From Anseranas semipalmata (lineage: Eukaryota > Chordata > Aves > Anseriformes > Anseranatidae): a DNA stretch of 64,000 nucleotides. The stretch covers positions 379,429-443,428 of the forward strand of contig VXAA01002967.1 of assembly GCA_013399115.1 (NCBI GenBank), read 5' to 3'. The stretch's first letter is position 1. The number at the start of each line of letters is the position of its first letter. Both the position numbers and the translations under genes were made by a program. The notes under the pieces are model-generated. The model had not been told where the DNA came from and did no database searches. It saw only the letters and a list, made by a program, of their open reading frames with translations. Positions 1 to 11,635 of this stretch are shown in pieces.

Positions 1-2715
1 TACAGTAGTGGAATTAATAACTGTGCATATATGATTTGCTATGTGGATGGATTTTGGTTTGTTTTTAAATTTTAAAAATAGCCCTATAAATGCACTTTCC
101 AAGTGCTTTTACATTCTAAGAAATAATCCTTTACCTTCACCTTCAGAAGGTGAAAGAGTAAAACCGTTACATACTCAGTATAGACTTAACATCCTCAGCC
201 ATTTTGTGACTTCTAATTCCTTGCTTGGTTTTGCTTTCTTCTTTGCTTATTTATGTCTTCAGTTTTCCTCTCAAATGTTTTCTAGCTTTTAATCTTGAGA
301 GTTGAACATAAAATACCATACTGATAAGTCTAATGGCAACAGGTAGTAGAGCTGGTAAGATAACCCTTTACCAGTCAGTGTTACCCTGTCCTGAGTTTCC
401 AGCAAGCATTTATGATCTGCACTGCCTTATGCTTTGTAGGGAGGATAATCTGTTCAGCAGAAATAATGGCCAGTGCTGCATTTGTGCAGTTACATTTAGT
501 TTCCTGAATCCCCTGTAGTTCTAAGTACCTGTAGTAGAGCAGAAGATGGCTGCTTTTGATGGGAAGGAAGAACAGACAGAATAGCTTCCTGTACATACGA
601 TACTAGTTACACTCCCATGCCTGCCTTCAGACAGTGCTTGCTAGGGGGACTTCAAACATTTTGTGTCATTTTTGTTGCTCAGTCACATAAACCTGTGATT
701 GTGTCCTCACTCCACAATCTTTTAAGCGGATCCCCTAGTGAGGAAACATCAATCATCATTCATACCTTTGCAATCTGGTATTTGGGTGGAAGAGTGATGT
801 CCCTTGAAGTTACAGCATTTTGCCAGTGCTCAGCACAGAAAACGGCTTCAGAATTTCATCGCTTTGCTTTTTAATCTCAGTCACACGTGCAGCATTTTCC
901 TTAATGCTGCACAAAAATTCCTCTCGATCGTTATGCTCAGTTGTAGAGTATGTAGTACAGGTGACATTTCAGTTAGGGAAGGACATGTCGGAGCATTAGG
1001 GTTGATTCAAGTGGGTAATCGCACTACCTATGAGTGACTGTTCTCGGGGGCAGGGGAACACCCTTTGGCTTATTAACATCTTGTGGGCTTTTTTGTTTGC
1101 TTTAAGCAAATCCCAAACCCAGAACAAAAATTATAACAAGAGCTTGCTGCTACCCCTCTGCGCATCTTACGCGGTCACCAGGCATCTTCTGAAGTGGGTG
1201 TAAGAGGGTGCAGCAGGCTGCCTTGCTGCGGGTGAAGAATTCTGAACCAGCAGCACTTCTGCAGGCACCTTGAGCTTGCTCAGGACTCAGTAATGTCAGG
1301 TGTGGCTGTAAGTACAGCAAGGCAGGGCAGGGGGAAGCTGGCTGAGGTTCTTCATCTAGTGTAAAGCTCCTTTCCCCACAGCTCACCGTTCGTCATGCAG
1401 GAAGCCACTAAAAGCTGAAGTGGAAAAAGAAGTCACATTCGAAAATAAACACATAGAGGAGAATGTGAAGAAGAGCCTATGTCATTACCACATGAGGAAA
1501 ATAATCACAGCCGTGCCTTTGTTTTCAAAAAACTGGGCTTGAAGGGTGCCTCCTTTGCATTAGGCAATTCCCTGAAAGATGACTTCAAGTCTATTTTTGC
1601 ACTTCTGACAAGAAGCACAGTATTGTTCTTTGTATGCGCAGAAAGCGTAGCTGTTTGTTCCTGTACACAAGAAAGTTAGCTAGTTCTGCACCCCTCTCCA
1701 GAAAGCTGTTTGATGTAGAATAAGGAAGAGTCGGAAAATAACACAGGTTATAGTTTTTTCAGTGATTCCTGACAAATGCTTGCTGATCATGTGACAATGC
1801 TTGTATAAGGGAGATTTATTGTATTTATTATCTGTGGAATAATTGTCACATAGTTCATGTCCACATATGCCATTATTCTTAATAAAAGACCAGGCTGTTG
1901 CATCACCTTTTGGGTGGAAAATGCTTTGAACAGCAGAGAGAGCCATGTGCTCCTTCACCAGCCTCTTGTTCATTTCTGTTAGCTGGCATCCATGAAAACC
2001 ACTGGCAACACTGAGCTATTAGCTAGTGATCACCCAAGTTTTTAATAGGGGTGTGTGCCATCTACAGTTATTATCCACAGGTATTGATGTTGCAGTATCT
2101 GCCCCAACCACGTATATCCGCAGGCACCCTAACAGAAGTAGGGTCTCTTTCCCACACAAACATATCTTTTGCAGTTGGTTGTTGTGTGTGTGCATTATTA
2201 TTTTGTAGTACTGCAGGAACATTTGTTTCCCTTCACAGATTGCTAGGCCTGCATCTACTGTTTTTAAGTCTCAGGTTTGCTTAGAGAACCTCCTGCATCC
2301 TTCTACACATAGTAAATTGCTAAATGGTGGCCTTTTACTTTAGAGGGTGTGCCTGGAAACAAACAGCAGTTTTTATTGAAAACTTCTTATCTGCCCTATT
2401 CTCTTCACTATTACAAACGAAATCTGAAAGTATTGTAGCCCAATGAATCCATATGGGCTGGTCAGCTTTACCTTCTGCGGTAGAGTTGATTAACACTTAA
2501 TGATTTGGAGAAAATGCCTGTTAATGGATGAGGCAAAAGGGAGAGCTATAGTAGAGTTCTTAGCAACTGATGCAAAAAGATTTTTCCACACTGAAGTAAA
2601 ATATGCTTCAAACTTCAACGGGAGCAAGTTTGGAGATCTGGCATGGCATGGTAAGAAGCCTATAGTGAAGCCTATGATTGTTTCTGAATGTAAATTAATG
2701 GAGAATTCTTCACAA
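1..2715. other. Unique non-coding DNA, no supported feature
   Basis: AT-rich, CpG-poor sequence with only short frames of chance length. The frame near 2500-2645 ends at a donor-like CATG/GTAAGA but has no convincing acceptor, so I do not call it an exon. This is probably intron or intergenic DNA. Confidence 0.6.
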
Positions 2716-2984
2716 TAATCACAGAAGGGTTGAGTTGGGAAGGGGCCTCTGGAGGCTATTTGGTGCAGCACCCCTGCTCAAGCAGGGCCACCCAGAGCAG
2801 GTCGCCCAGGACCGTGTCCAGATGGCTTTTGAGGATCTCCAAGGAGGGAGACTCCACAACCTCTCCGGGCAACCAGTGCCAGTGCTCTGTCACCCACACA
2901 GTAAAGACGTGCTTCCTGATGTTTAGATGGAACCTCCTGTGTTCCAGTTTGTGCCTGTTGCCTCTTGTCCTGGCACTGGGCACC
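2716..2984 (-). mobile_element. CR1 LINE fragment (3' end), minus strand
   Basis: Read on the minus strand, this is the 3' end of a CR1 non-LTR retrotransposon. It holds the last part of ORF2, a short 3' UTR with the typical run 'ccccttcccaactcaacc', and a remnant of the terminal ATTCTGTG-type tail ('cttctgtgatt'). It is heavily 5' truncated, as most avian CR1 copies are. The 5' limit is near 2984, where similarity gives way to an 11-bp foldback at 2986-3012. The tail lies at 2716-2726. No target-site duplication is evident, which is usual for CR1. Confidence 0.9.
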
Positions 2985-2986
2985 AA
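2756..2986 (-). pseudogene. CR1 ORF2 C-terminal remnant
   Basis: The minus strand stays open for about 76 codons that match the end of the CR1 ORF2 polyprotein, downstream of the reverse transcriptase catalytic core. Recognisable pieces in order are a KLEHRRFHLNIRKHVFT-type block, a [21 protein letters not shown] block and a final LD-VLGDL block. No endonuclease or catalytic reverse transcriptase motif is present, so the piece cannot be functional. The frame reads a little past the usual ORF2 stop and into the 3' UTR. It is a dead relic of the element that contains it. Confidence 0.8.
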
Positions 2987-3012
2987 ACATGATGACTAAT
3001 GGTCATCATGTT
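2986..3012. repeat. Perfect 11-bp inverted repeat at the CR1 5' junction
   Basis: The arms AACATGATGAC (2986-2996) and GTCATCATGTT (3002-3012) are exact reverse complements around the 5-base loop TAATG. The foldback sits where CR1 similarity stops. Confidence 0.85.
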
Positions 3013-5480
3013 GGCACAGCAGCTGCTGTAGCAGTGAATTGTGGCTTTTAAGAACGAAAATGTTACATCAGGAGGATGATTACAGCTGCACAATCCAACC
3101 AAAACATCCTCAGCGAATGAAACTGCTTGTCTAACAGCACTCTGCCATTGCTGTGTAAGTACTCCATGGTTTCGGTCTGGAAACACCCCCCTGAGGACCA
3201 AAGAAGTAGGCAGAGAAGTAGCCTAAGAGAAAGACTCAGTCCAATAGTTATTGGACACTGTGTACGTGAAACCCTACTTGATGCATTTATTTTTGTAGGT
3301 GACTTATGCTCTTTTTTTTTAATTAAGCAACAATAAAAGCTGGTCAGGATGCTTTCTTTTCCAAATACATAGGTAAACAGCAGGAATAACTAATATACCT
3401 GTTGTACTAGATTTATTTTTCTTTAATCCACTGAAAGTACGTTGCTGAAGCCCACCATTTGTGGCTGGGTCTCTTTTGGTCTTTCATTGCTGAAAATTTA
3501 CTCTCAGGTCTGTGACATCTCAGTGTTAAACTTTTGGGGGAAATCATAATATTTGAAAGCTGAGGGCAGCCCAATCAACATCTTCATACTGGGTTGAAAG
3601 ATGATGAACTGGGCATACGGAAGAAGGAAATTGAAGGAATCTTCAAAATCTTGCATATGCAAATATTTGGACATTATCATGCTTCTATAAACTTCTCCTG
3701 CAAACCACTTTGGAGAAGTTAGGAAGGGGAAGTAACCAGTGCATACAGTTACCAGGCAGCCTGAACAGCAGAAATCTGTATTCATATCTTATTTTGGGGG
3801 CAGAGCTTCCCTAAAAATTACAAGGGGAAAGAGGTCTCATAAAAAGACAGAGCATAGCAGAAAATTCTGTGGAGAATGCACAAGAATTTGGGGGAAATAT
3901 TCTGATGTATTTAATTCTTGCTGCAATTAAATGATCTTTCAGGGCAATGATTAATGTGGAATCCAAAGGTACAGTGTGGAACTGTTTCTTTTATGTTTAT
4001 ATAGAAGTGATTGATTGAAGCTGAATTAATTATATTCACATGACATAAGGTCTAAAAATACAAAATGTGCTATAAGCCCTGTCTAATACAGCAGATAAAT
4101 GTCAAGTCATCTTATGTGTCTTTGGTTATGCATTATAACATTGTTTTTACATGTTGACATTATGTATTTTATTCTATGAAAAAAAAGAGGGACTTTCTGG
4201 ACTTGTGGATTTTATTCTGCTAGAATCAGTAATCTCTCCTGAATCTGTCTTTCCATAACAAATTGAAGTAGCAGTTTCTCTGATCTCTAGAGGCTTTTAA
4301 CTATGATTTTTTTTTTAATTTTTTACTGAGCTAGTATTTGAGGCAATACAGAATTTAGAAATACAGTCCATCAGCAGTTCTCCTGATTCTAGTTTCTGCA
4401 TGCAGAATATTAAGGAAGTATGAATAAAGTTTAATGAAATACATCAAGGCATTATACAACTGTATACTGTTGCCTCGAGAATATTACAAGTATTTTATTT
4501 AAAAAAATGAAGTATAACATCCTATTAAACAATGTAGAATAAAATCTGTCTTAAAATTCATAAACAAAATCTGATTATGAATGCCAATGTATGGAATTAA
4601 AGGAAGGAAGTAGTAGGATGCAGTTTTTCCGTGCTCCCTTTTTAGTGTTTTTGCCATAGAAAAAAAGCACAAAGAGAAAGCACACATTAGAAGATGCAGG
4701 GTAGATTCTTCCGTGGTTCTCCTTTGTTCTCCAACACCTCTCATAGGCTCTTGTGTTCTGCTGAGATAGGCTCTTGCGTGCCTGCTTCATGCAGGAAGTT
4801 GGTTTTGGAAAGAGAGGTTAAAAGGAAATAGTTCACATCTGCTGCTTTTGGAGAGGAGAAGGCCCTGCTAATAGGAGAAATGATGAAAGGAAGAGAAGAC
4901 TTAAGGGCATAGGGGTTAAGAATGAATTAACAGACAGAATAAAGCAGGGTGGGAAAGGAAAAATAAGCATTATGTTTTTTGTTGTTACTGCATTCCCCCA
5001 GCTGCTTAAGATTTTCAGCTCCCTGCTATTTATGTGGTTTTGACCACCATTATGTGTATAAGCAAAAAACAGAGAGGTGCAAGTCTTTCCCAGTTAGTGT
5101 CTGCCTCCTTTTTAATTGTGTCTCTTTCTTCTAGCTTGTTGTCCTGAATCTGACAGCTTTTACCACTTCCTCTGTAAATGATATGCCCTGCTGTCAACCT
5201 GTGGCAGTCAGCAGTGCACCTGTGCACCTATTCTGCGCATCCTGCCATTGTATAAGACCCATGAAATCAGAGGAGGTACTTTAAGAAACATTTTTGCGGT
5301 TCTTCTTGAAGATGTATGTTAATCTGGTACATAAATTGAGATGGGGGAAAGACAGACACCACCAGGGTTTTCCTTTGCTTTCCCCAGTGTAATTAGGGTC
5401 TTGTGCTGATTTCACAGTTCAGCATCGTGGTGTTAGCCAATGACACTGGCTCAGTTGGAAATCAAGGGAAATTGGAATCT
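3013..5480. other. Unique AT-rich DNA, no supported feature
   Basis: No open frame above background, no repeat family I recognise and no CpG cluster. Several AATAAA-like strings and short A/T runs occur at the frequency expected for this base composition. Confidence 0.6.
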
Positions 5481-5728
5481 TTTTTTTCCCCTTTGAAATT
5501 AAATTGTTTGGCCAAAGTGTCCAATTAGCACTGGTCCAATTACAAGATATCCCGGTGAAAGAGAGCAGGAAGCAATAAATCTTGCTTCCGAAGTACAAAC
5601 TTCATTTTATTTTTAATCAGTGCTATTAAGGAAGACTTCCTTGGAGCAGACTTCACGGAGGGCTTGTTCATTATCAGCTCAAGGTGAAGCCAAAGGGAAC
5701 CTTTCTTATTTCATACCCGAATTGATTG

Positions 5729-5750
5729 AAAATAAATAAATAAATAATAA
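5729..5750. repeat. (AAAT)n microsatellite
   Basis: AAAATAAATAAATAAATAAT: about five imperfect AAAT units. Confidence 0.9.
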
Positions 5751-5790
5751 GTGCATGCACAGGGGGTTGGTACGTGTATTTAAAAGTGGA

Positions 5791-5805
5791 GTTGCCATTG
5801 GTAAC
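5791..5805. promoter_or_regulatory. RFX X-box, palindromic
   Basis: GTTGCC-ATT-GGTAAC fits the RFX consensus GTNRCC(N0-3)RGYAAC in both half sites with a 3-base spacer. RFX factors bind such sites as dimers in ciliary and MHC class II promoters and in neural enhancers. A CAGCTG E-box begins 2 bp downstream. There is no CpG island or visible first exon here, so an enhancer is more likely than a promoter. Confidence 0.45.
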
Positions 5806-5850
5806 CCAGCTGATTCCCTTTGTTGGAAAAGTCATTGTTCATTACTTACC

Positions 5851-6656
5851 TGAAGTGAGAGGTTAATGGCCTGTAGTGATCTGAAGAAACCCCTACAAAA
5901 ATGCACAGCAAGGATCTAATGTTGTTACACAATAGTGCTTTCCTCGGTTAAGACAGACAGAGAACGTTGCTGTTCCAATAAATGTATTTGATACAAACTG
6001 GTACTAGTAAAAATACTCCTGCAACTGTCAAATGAACAGCGGTCACCAAGGGCACAAATTTTGTTTTCTTTATCAGTATTTGCAAAACATGCTGGCTATA
6101 GTTTCTATAGAACTGCTGCACTTTTTTTCCTTAGAAAGCACTTTTCTGTATTAGGAGTAACTTACTCTTTAGTGTAGTGTAGCTGTTGCTTTAATTGCTT
6201 TTCAATAGCCTAAAACTGTTGCTTTGCTGCATATTTTCTTCTTGCAGTTTGTATCCAATTAAAAACAAGATCTTGTGTAGCACCTTTGATACTGAGATAT
6301 TCCAGAGAATTTTATTGGCACTTGAGCAGAAACTTGAACACTTCAGAGAGATCAATTAGACACCTCGCTGAGATGTGCCTGTGCTGGAGGATTAAGCCAA
6401 GTCACTGAACGGCTCAGGGAAGAAAATGCAGGATATGTGTTTTAAATCAAAGAAGAATTTCTTGGAGATAGACTGCGGCCATGAGTCTGTAGTCAAATGG
6501 CAACCACTGATTTTTAGCAGGTTGGGAATAGCATCCCTCATCTTCTGGAAGATGCAACTGGAGCTTAATAAAAGGTGTGAAAAGGTCTTTCAGCAGCAGT
6601 GTTGGTATTAAGCAGTTCCGCCTTGGAAAAAACAGGAGGTTGGTTTCCCAGTGCAG
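5851..6656. other. Unique non-coding DNA
   Basis: AT-rich and CpG-poor, with no repeat family recognised. The last 100 bases contain the pyrimidine tract and AG that could serve as acceptor for the possible exon starting at 6657. Confidence 0.5.
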
Positions 6657-6839
6657 ATTTCTAAGCAGCCCCCAGACCAGGGCATCAATCCGGTGCAGGC
6701 TGGTCATGGCAGTCGCACAACAGAGGGGGAGCCCACATTTAGACTGCGCTACTACAGAAACTACACAACTGAGGACAACTTCAGGGCCATCGCTTCTGAG
6801 GGTTCAAAGACAGCAACAGGCAAGTGGTCCCCAGTGTTT
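6657..6839 (+). CDS. Possible internal coding exon, unidentified protein (partial)
   Basis: I do not recognise this product. What is visible is a 183-bp segment of exactly 61 codons without a stop. It is preceded by TTGGTTTCCCAGTGCAG (acceptor-like) and followed by TTT/GTGAGTAA (strong donor match). Both borders fall between codons, so the exon would be symmetric, phase 0-0. The segment also has more CpG and a higher GC content than its flanks, as coding exons in CpG-poor DNA often do. The peptide is hydrophilic, contains FRLRYYRNYTTEDNF with an N-Y-T glycosylation-type sequon, and shows no transmembrane stretch. The open frame extends upstream to 6612, so the acceptor choice is uncertain. 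A chance open frame or an exon of a non-coding RNA remains possible. Confidence 0.25.
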
Positions 6840-9800
6840 GTGAGTAATAATTCTGCCAGGATGAACTTGAAATAAGTGATGCTGCATATTAAATCATTGG
6901 AACCCTTTCTTGCAGCATTCAGATTTTCCTCTCGTGCTGACCATTCTCAGCAAGCTCACAGCATGAGAAAAGATAACATTGCATGTCAAATATATATCTG
7001 CAGCTTCAGTTTATTTATTGGTAGGTGCTGCCAAAATGTCTTTTTTGTCAATCATATTAGCATGGGTACAGGAATACTTTGTGAAATTTCTTTTTGATCT
7101 GCCCCTGCAAGCCGATAGCTGAATGTTACCATAGATCATAGTCTACTGAACCTAAGATTATTGCTTTTGTCTAACTTCTCCACAATGAGTAAGAACTTCT
7201 AGAAGGCATAGATATGTCTTGGTTTAATTGAGTAATTTTAGATGAAATGGCAATTTTTAACCTTGTCACTTAATAGAGTTGTATATTTTTCTGCCATAGT
7301 GGACAATTTTTGAACCAAGTTCTCTTATTCCTTTTTTACACTTGCCTTCCTCCCTAGTTTTCTTTCCCTAGCACCCTCATTTCACTCACTGTAAGTTTTT
7401 CCTTTCTTCTCTTTTAGTAATTTTAATTTAGATCACATAAACACTGCATGTTTTGGATAAAACATGAAAAATCTTGCTGTGTAGGTGATAAGAAAATATT
7501 TCTTAGTTGTCAAAGCCAGAAATTTTTGAAAAGCTACTTTGCCTTAAAAATAAGAGGGATTGATGAAACCTGGTCTGCAGTGAGGCTTGAAGCTCACCAT
7601 TCTTTTAAGGAACAGCATGAAAAAGATATGTATTTTCCATACATACCTTTAAGTCTTCTCTTCAGTAATCTTTTTTTACTGCAGTGAAAAACTTGTAAAT
7701 GGTAAGTACAATCCCATTACTGCTACCTGTGAGTTAGCCTTCTTTTGACTTCTCAATTCACAGCAGCCTTTCTCTAGTTATGTATGGAAATAAATTTGGG
7801 TGCACTACCTCATCCAATACTACTTACCTGGATAAAGATGTTTGCTTTCTAATGTTTCCCTTATTTAGTTTACGTGGTATTCATTTTGCTCAACTGCTGA
7901 GGAATGCAGCAGAGAGAGGGAGAATTGCAGCATGTCTGCTAAGTAGAACAAGAGTTGACAGCAGGTTACACATGAACAGAGAAGAATAACTTTCAATCAC
8001 ACGGACCTGTTCCAAAGAGAAACCTTTACAAGGTTTTATGAATCTTTCTGAAAGCACTCTGAATTTGCAGGTTGTCTATCACGCCCCTTCTTTTTGTGGT
8101 AGTAATTAGAGTAGTCTCTATTGTAAATAGTTTAAATATTGTAAATATAACGTGTCATTTTCCTGCCTGTTTAAGATGGTTTTGGGGTCTTTTTATGTCT
8201 GTGCTTCAGGCCATAGTTTGGTTACCATGTTGTGAGTGTCAAAATAAGCAACTCTTCCCCCTTCTTGTAATAGTGTCTCAGTTTGTGAAGTCAAGCCAGT
8301 GACCTAGATCAACAACACTGATCCAGCTGAAAAGTAACTTGTGTTTTATTGTTGTAGAGGAGAGGTGTGTAATCTTGGTTAGAAAGTTATCTTGTTCACC
8401 TCATGGCCATGAAAATATTAATCGTAATGAATAAGGAACAATGGATGGTGATAGAAGGACCCACTGAAGCTGGTACAAGCCATGTAGCCACCGTATCAGT
8501 GTGATATCAATTTCTGTATCCTAAACATCACCATCCCCAAAGAAGCATCTGTCTGGTGAGGTGAGGAAATTGAGACGATGTCCACATTAAGCCCCAAGAG
8601 CAGATGTATGGAAACCAGATTAATAAAGCAAAATACTTTGAAGAACCCAGTGGCTGCGTTATGTATGCTTTGCGGGCTTTGTTTTTATTTATTTTTTGTT
8701 GTTGTTGTTTATTTCTTTCTTTGGGGGATCTTTTGTTTGTTTTTACTGTGGAGTTGCTCCTGTCCAGTCCCAACAGTTTAATACTCACTTACTGCTGGAG
8801 CACATCTGATGTGGTTCTGGAGAAGATCTCTCAGATGATTTAGTCTGAGCTGAATCCAGTCCGTGCATGCTGAGACAGTGTTTCACAACACGGAGCAAAG
8901 CATGGAAGATGAAGAAATTCGCTTCATAAGTGTACTCCTGGTAAAAAGTAAAATGTCAGCACAGATGCACTCAAAATGACTTGTCCGCAGTCACAAAAGC
9001 CTGTGGTAGAACAAGGAGTTAGGTGATGGTCTTTTGAATCCTCTCATTGTGTTGCAACTTGAAGGCAAGTTTCATTCTGCATTCCCTTTATTATTGAGAG
9101 AAACCTTAAAGTAGATTAGGAGGATGGCTTAATAATTAGAAGGTCCTAGCTATATGTGGAACAAAATTGTGCTTCCGTCAATGTACGAGTTCAGCAGTTA
9201 GTATCTGTGACACCAGTGATATGTTTAATTGGTGTATTGATACTAAGAAGCATGTAATGGTATAAAGCACAGAGAATTTCATTACAGTTTTGGCAAACCT
9301 GAGCTGAAAGAAAAAGCAGCACAGATGGCTGAAAATAGTAGTAAAATATTCCATTTCATGTCTGCAGAAATCATTAGACAGTGGTTAAAGAGGTGTTTTT
9401 AATGCATCAGACTCACTTGGGGAGTTATGTTTCTATAATGTGCACTAAAACAATGATTTCTGTTCTTCTATTTTTGTTTTTAAGTGGAGCCATTGCCAAG
9501 TGCAGACGTGTTTCTCTACAGTCATGAAATGGATTTATCAACAGTAAAGAAGATGCAGATTCTCTCAGTGGCTTCTCTTTTACTTTTGCCAGCTCAGCAC
9601 AGTAAGGCAAGCAGTAGCATGGCTGTTGTTTTCTGTCCACCATTGCCAAAATTCAATCTTATCAGCCGTATGGAATTATCACAAAAGTAGTTGATTTGTT
9701 GCTAACGGTAAACCAAGATGAGAATGCATATATAGTAAAACAGAAGATCAGTTTACCACGACACACTGTAATGCACAACTAGCTAACTGCGACATTCTGT

Positions 9801-11586
9801 AGTGGGTGAGCCTCTGGAACTTTCTGCAGAGCTCAGGGAGACTCTGTGTTGTACAGCACTTCCATCAAGACCATTTTTAGAGCTCGGTGATTTGCTGCTG
9901 TTTTGTTGTGGTTGCTGAATGCTTCTTACATTACTGTAAGAAACAAGAAGCAAAATCTCTCAGCCTTTTTGGGTGCAGAGTTGAAAAGCATGGCTTTATT
10001 GCATTGTGGGACAGCGTTGCGTGGCAGTGATCAGCTCTGTAATCACCCCTTCTCTGGAATGCTAACAAAACCCTTTACAAGCATCACTGGAATAATACAG
10101 GGTCATTTATTGATTTTTAGTCTCCATGAAGAACTGCAATCTTATTGATTCATCTACCATTTACAAACCTCTGTCTTAAAACCCCTTTTTATTAGTACAG
10201 TTTGGTAGTTTCTGTTTGTTTTATAGGTGTATTTCCTCGTTCTTCAATGGCAGGGAGGTAAACAGATGTGAATAGGTAAGTTTGTACATCTGAAAATTTC
10301 CATGTGAATTCAGTCTCTCCAATTAAATTTATTTTCTGGCTATGTGGATACTTCTGAGCTTGCTGATGCAGACAGTTTGTCATGAGCTGAAGCAGCCTCT
10401 GTTTCTAGAAAATCTAAGATAGCCAAAACAGTTGGAATCATCTCTTTTTTTATTCCTTTATATATCTCAAATTTAATCCAAACATCATGCAACCAAATAA
10501 AAAGTAACTCTAACCCATAAACAAAGCTCGATCCCGCTTAAAGCAAGTGGGAATTTTGTTAATGGATTCAGTGAGAACAGGATTTAACTTCTAGCTTTTC
10601 TCCCATTAAGTTTATAGAATAAGATATTTCCTGAAAAGTACATTCTTTATAAACAAACAAACAGATCCATAAATTAAGGGTTTAATGGGGCTAAAACACC
10701 ACTGTTAAGTGTTCTTATTTGTCCTATAAAATGCTGTCTCCCCACATGCTTTTCCTACTAAGCTGTACCGCTGTTATTTTTGTCCATGATCAGTGCTTTG
10801 GATTCTTGGCAGCACACAGCTCCATTTATATCTGGCAGGTTTCAGAACCAGCGGCTGTGTGATGAGACCCTGGTAACTAGACATAAACTGAGCCAAGACT
10901 GCTCCTCGTACGTCCTAGGACAGAAAGGCAGTGGTTTTTTCAGTTTGGATGAATGCATTGTGTGTTTCTCGTTTCATAAAAAAAATATACTAGGAGAAAG
11001 AAAAATAAGAGCTCCTGGAAGAGGTTTGCGTGTCAGTGCCTCTGTATAGGCCTTGTGTAAAATACGTGCTGGGTTGCAGTCAAAGGCTTACTCGTATTTG
11101 GTCTGAATTTCGGTCTCTTCCTAATGGATGAAAATGTGAGCAATTTTCTTCAGTAGTCTTAGGAGTTTGAGAGAAAGGTTTGTGGTAGTAAAGGCAGGCT
11201 GAAGCTGAGTATTTACATTGCTCCGGAGGACCCTTGCTTGTTGATGCTTTCTCAGGAATTTTAAATAAGGAATGCTTTGAGAGAGGAACATCAGAATTTC
11301 AAAATGATTGTACCTGAAAAGCCCTGTCATCCATTTCAGTTACTGTCATTTATCTCAGCAAGTGGTAAATTTCTAATATTTTTAGAGGATTTTGGAAAGT
11401 ATCATCACCAGTTTGCCCTGGACACCTTACACACATACTTTGGAGAGTGTCAGTACCACTGCTGAGGAATGTACTTTCTTATGACAAGACTCTTTTACAG
11501 TTATTCATCTTTCAGAAATATGTGTATTCATCCTCCAGTATGAAGTAATTTCTATTTTTACTACTTATTGTTGCCTTTGCAAGACT
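6840..11586. other. Unique AT-rich DNA, no supported feature
   Basis: No recognisable exon, repeat family or CpG cluster. A TTTG/GTT-rich low-complexity patch lies at about 8680-8745. Open frames are short and lack flanking splice signals. Confidence 0.6.
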
Positions 11587-11635
11587 AAAAAAAAAAATAA
11601 TAATAATAATCAGAAAAAAAAATAAAAATAAAAAT
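11587..11635. repeat. A-rich low-complexity tract with (AAT)n
   Basis: A run of A, then (TAA)n, then A-rich AAAAATAAAAAT units. It does not sit at the end of a recognisable retrocopy. Confidence 0.85.

Larger units (their letters stand above)
5491..5850. promoter_or_regulatory. Candidate enhancer: TCF, SOX, homeodomain, X-box and E-box motifs
   Basis: Motifs lie densely packed and non-coding. They are CTTTGAA at 5491 (TCF/LEF-like), ATTGTT at 5503 (SOX-like), CCAATTAG at 5521 and CCAATTAC at 5536 (homeodomain-like pair 15 bp apart), the perfect X-box at 5791-5805, CAGCTG at 5807-5812 (E-box), and CTTTGTT and ATTGTT copies near 5818-5840. Such combinations are known from vertebrate developmental and neural enhancers. 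That this segment is one is inference; single motifs of this size occur by chance, so the clustering and the X-box are the argument. Confidence 0.35.

Noticed and set aside
2500..2646. Possible exon ending at CATG/GTAAGA
   Set aside because: The donor is good, but no pyrimidine tract or AG upstream gives a matching open frame, and the peptide is not recognisable.
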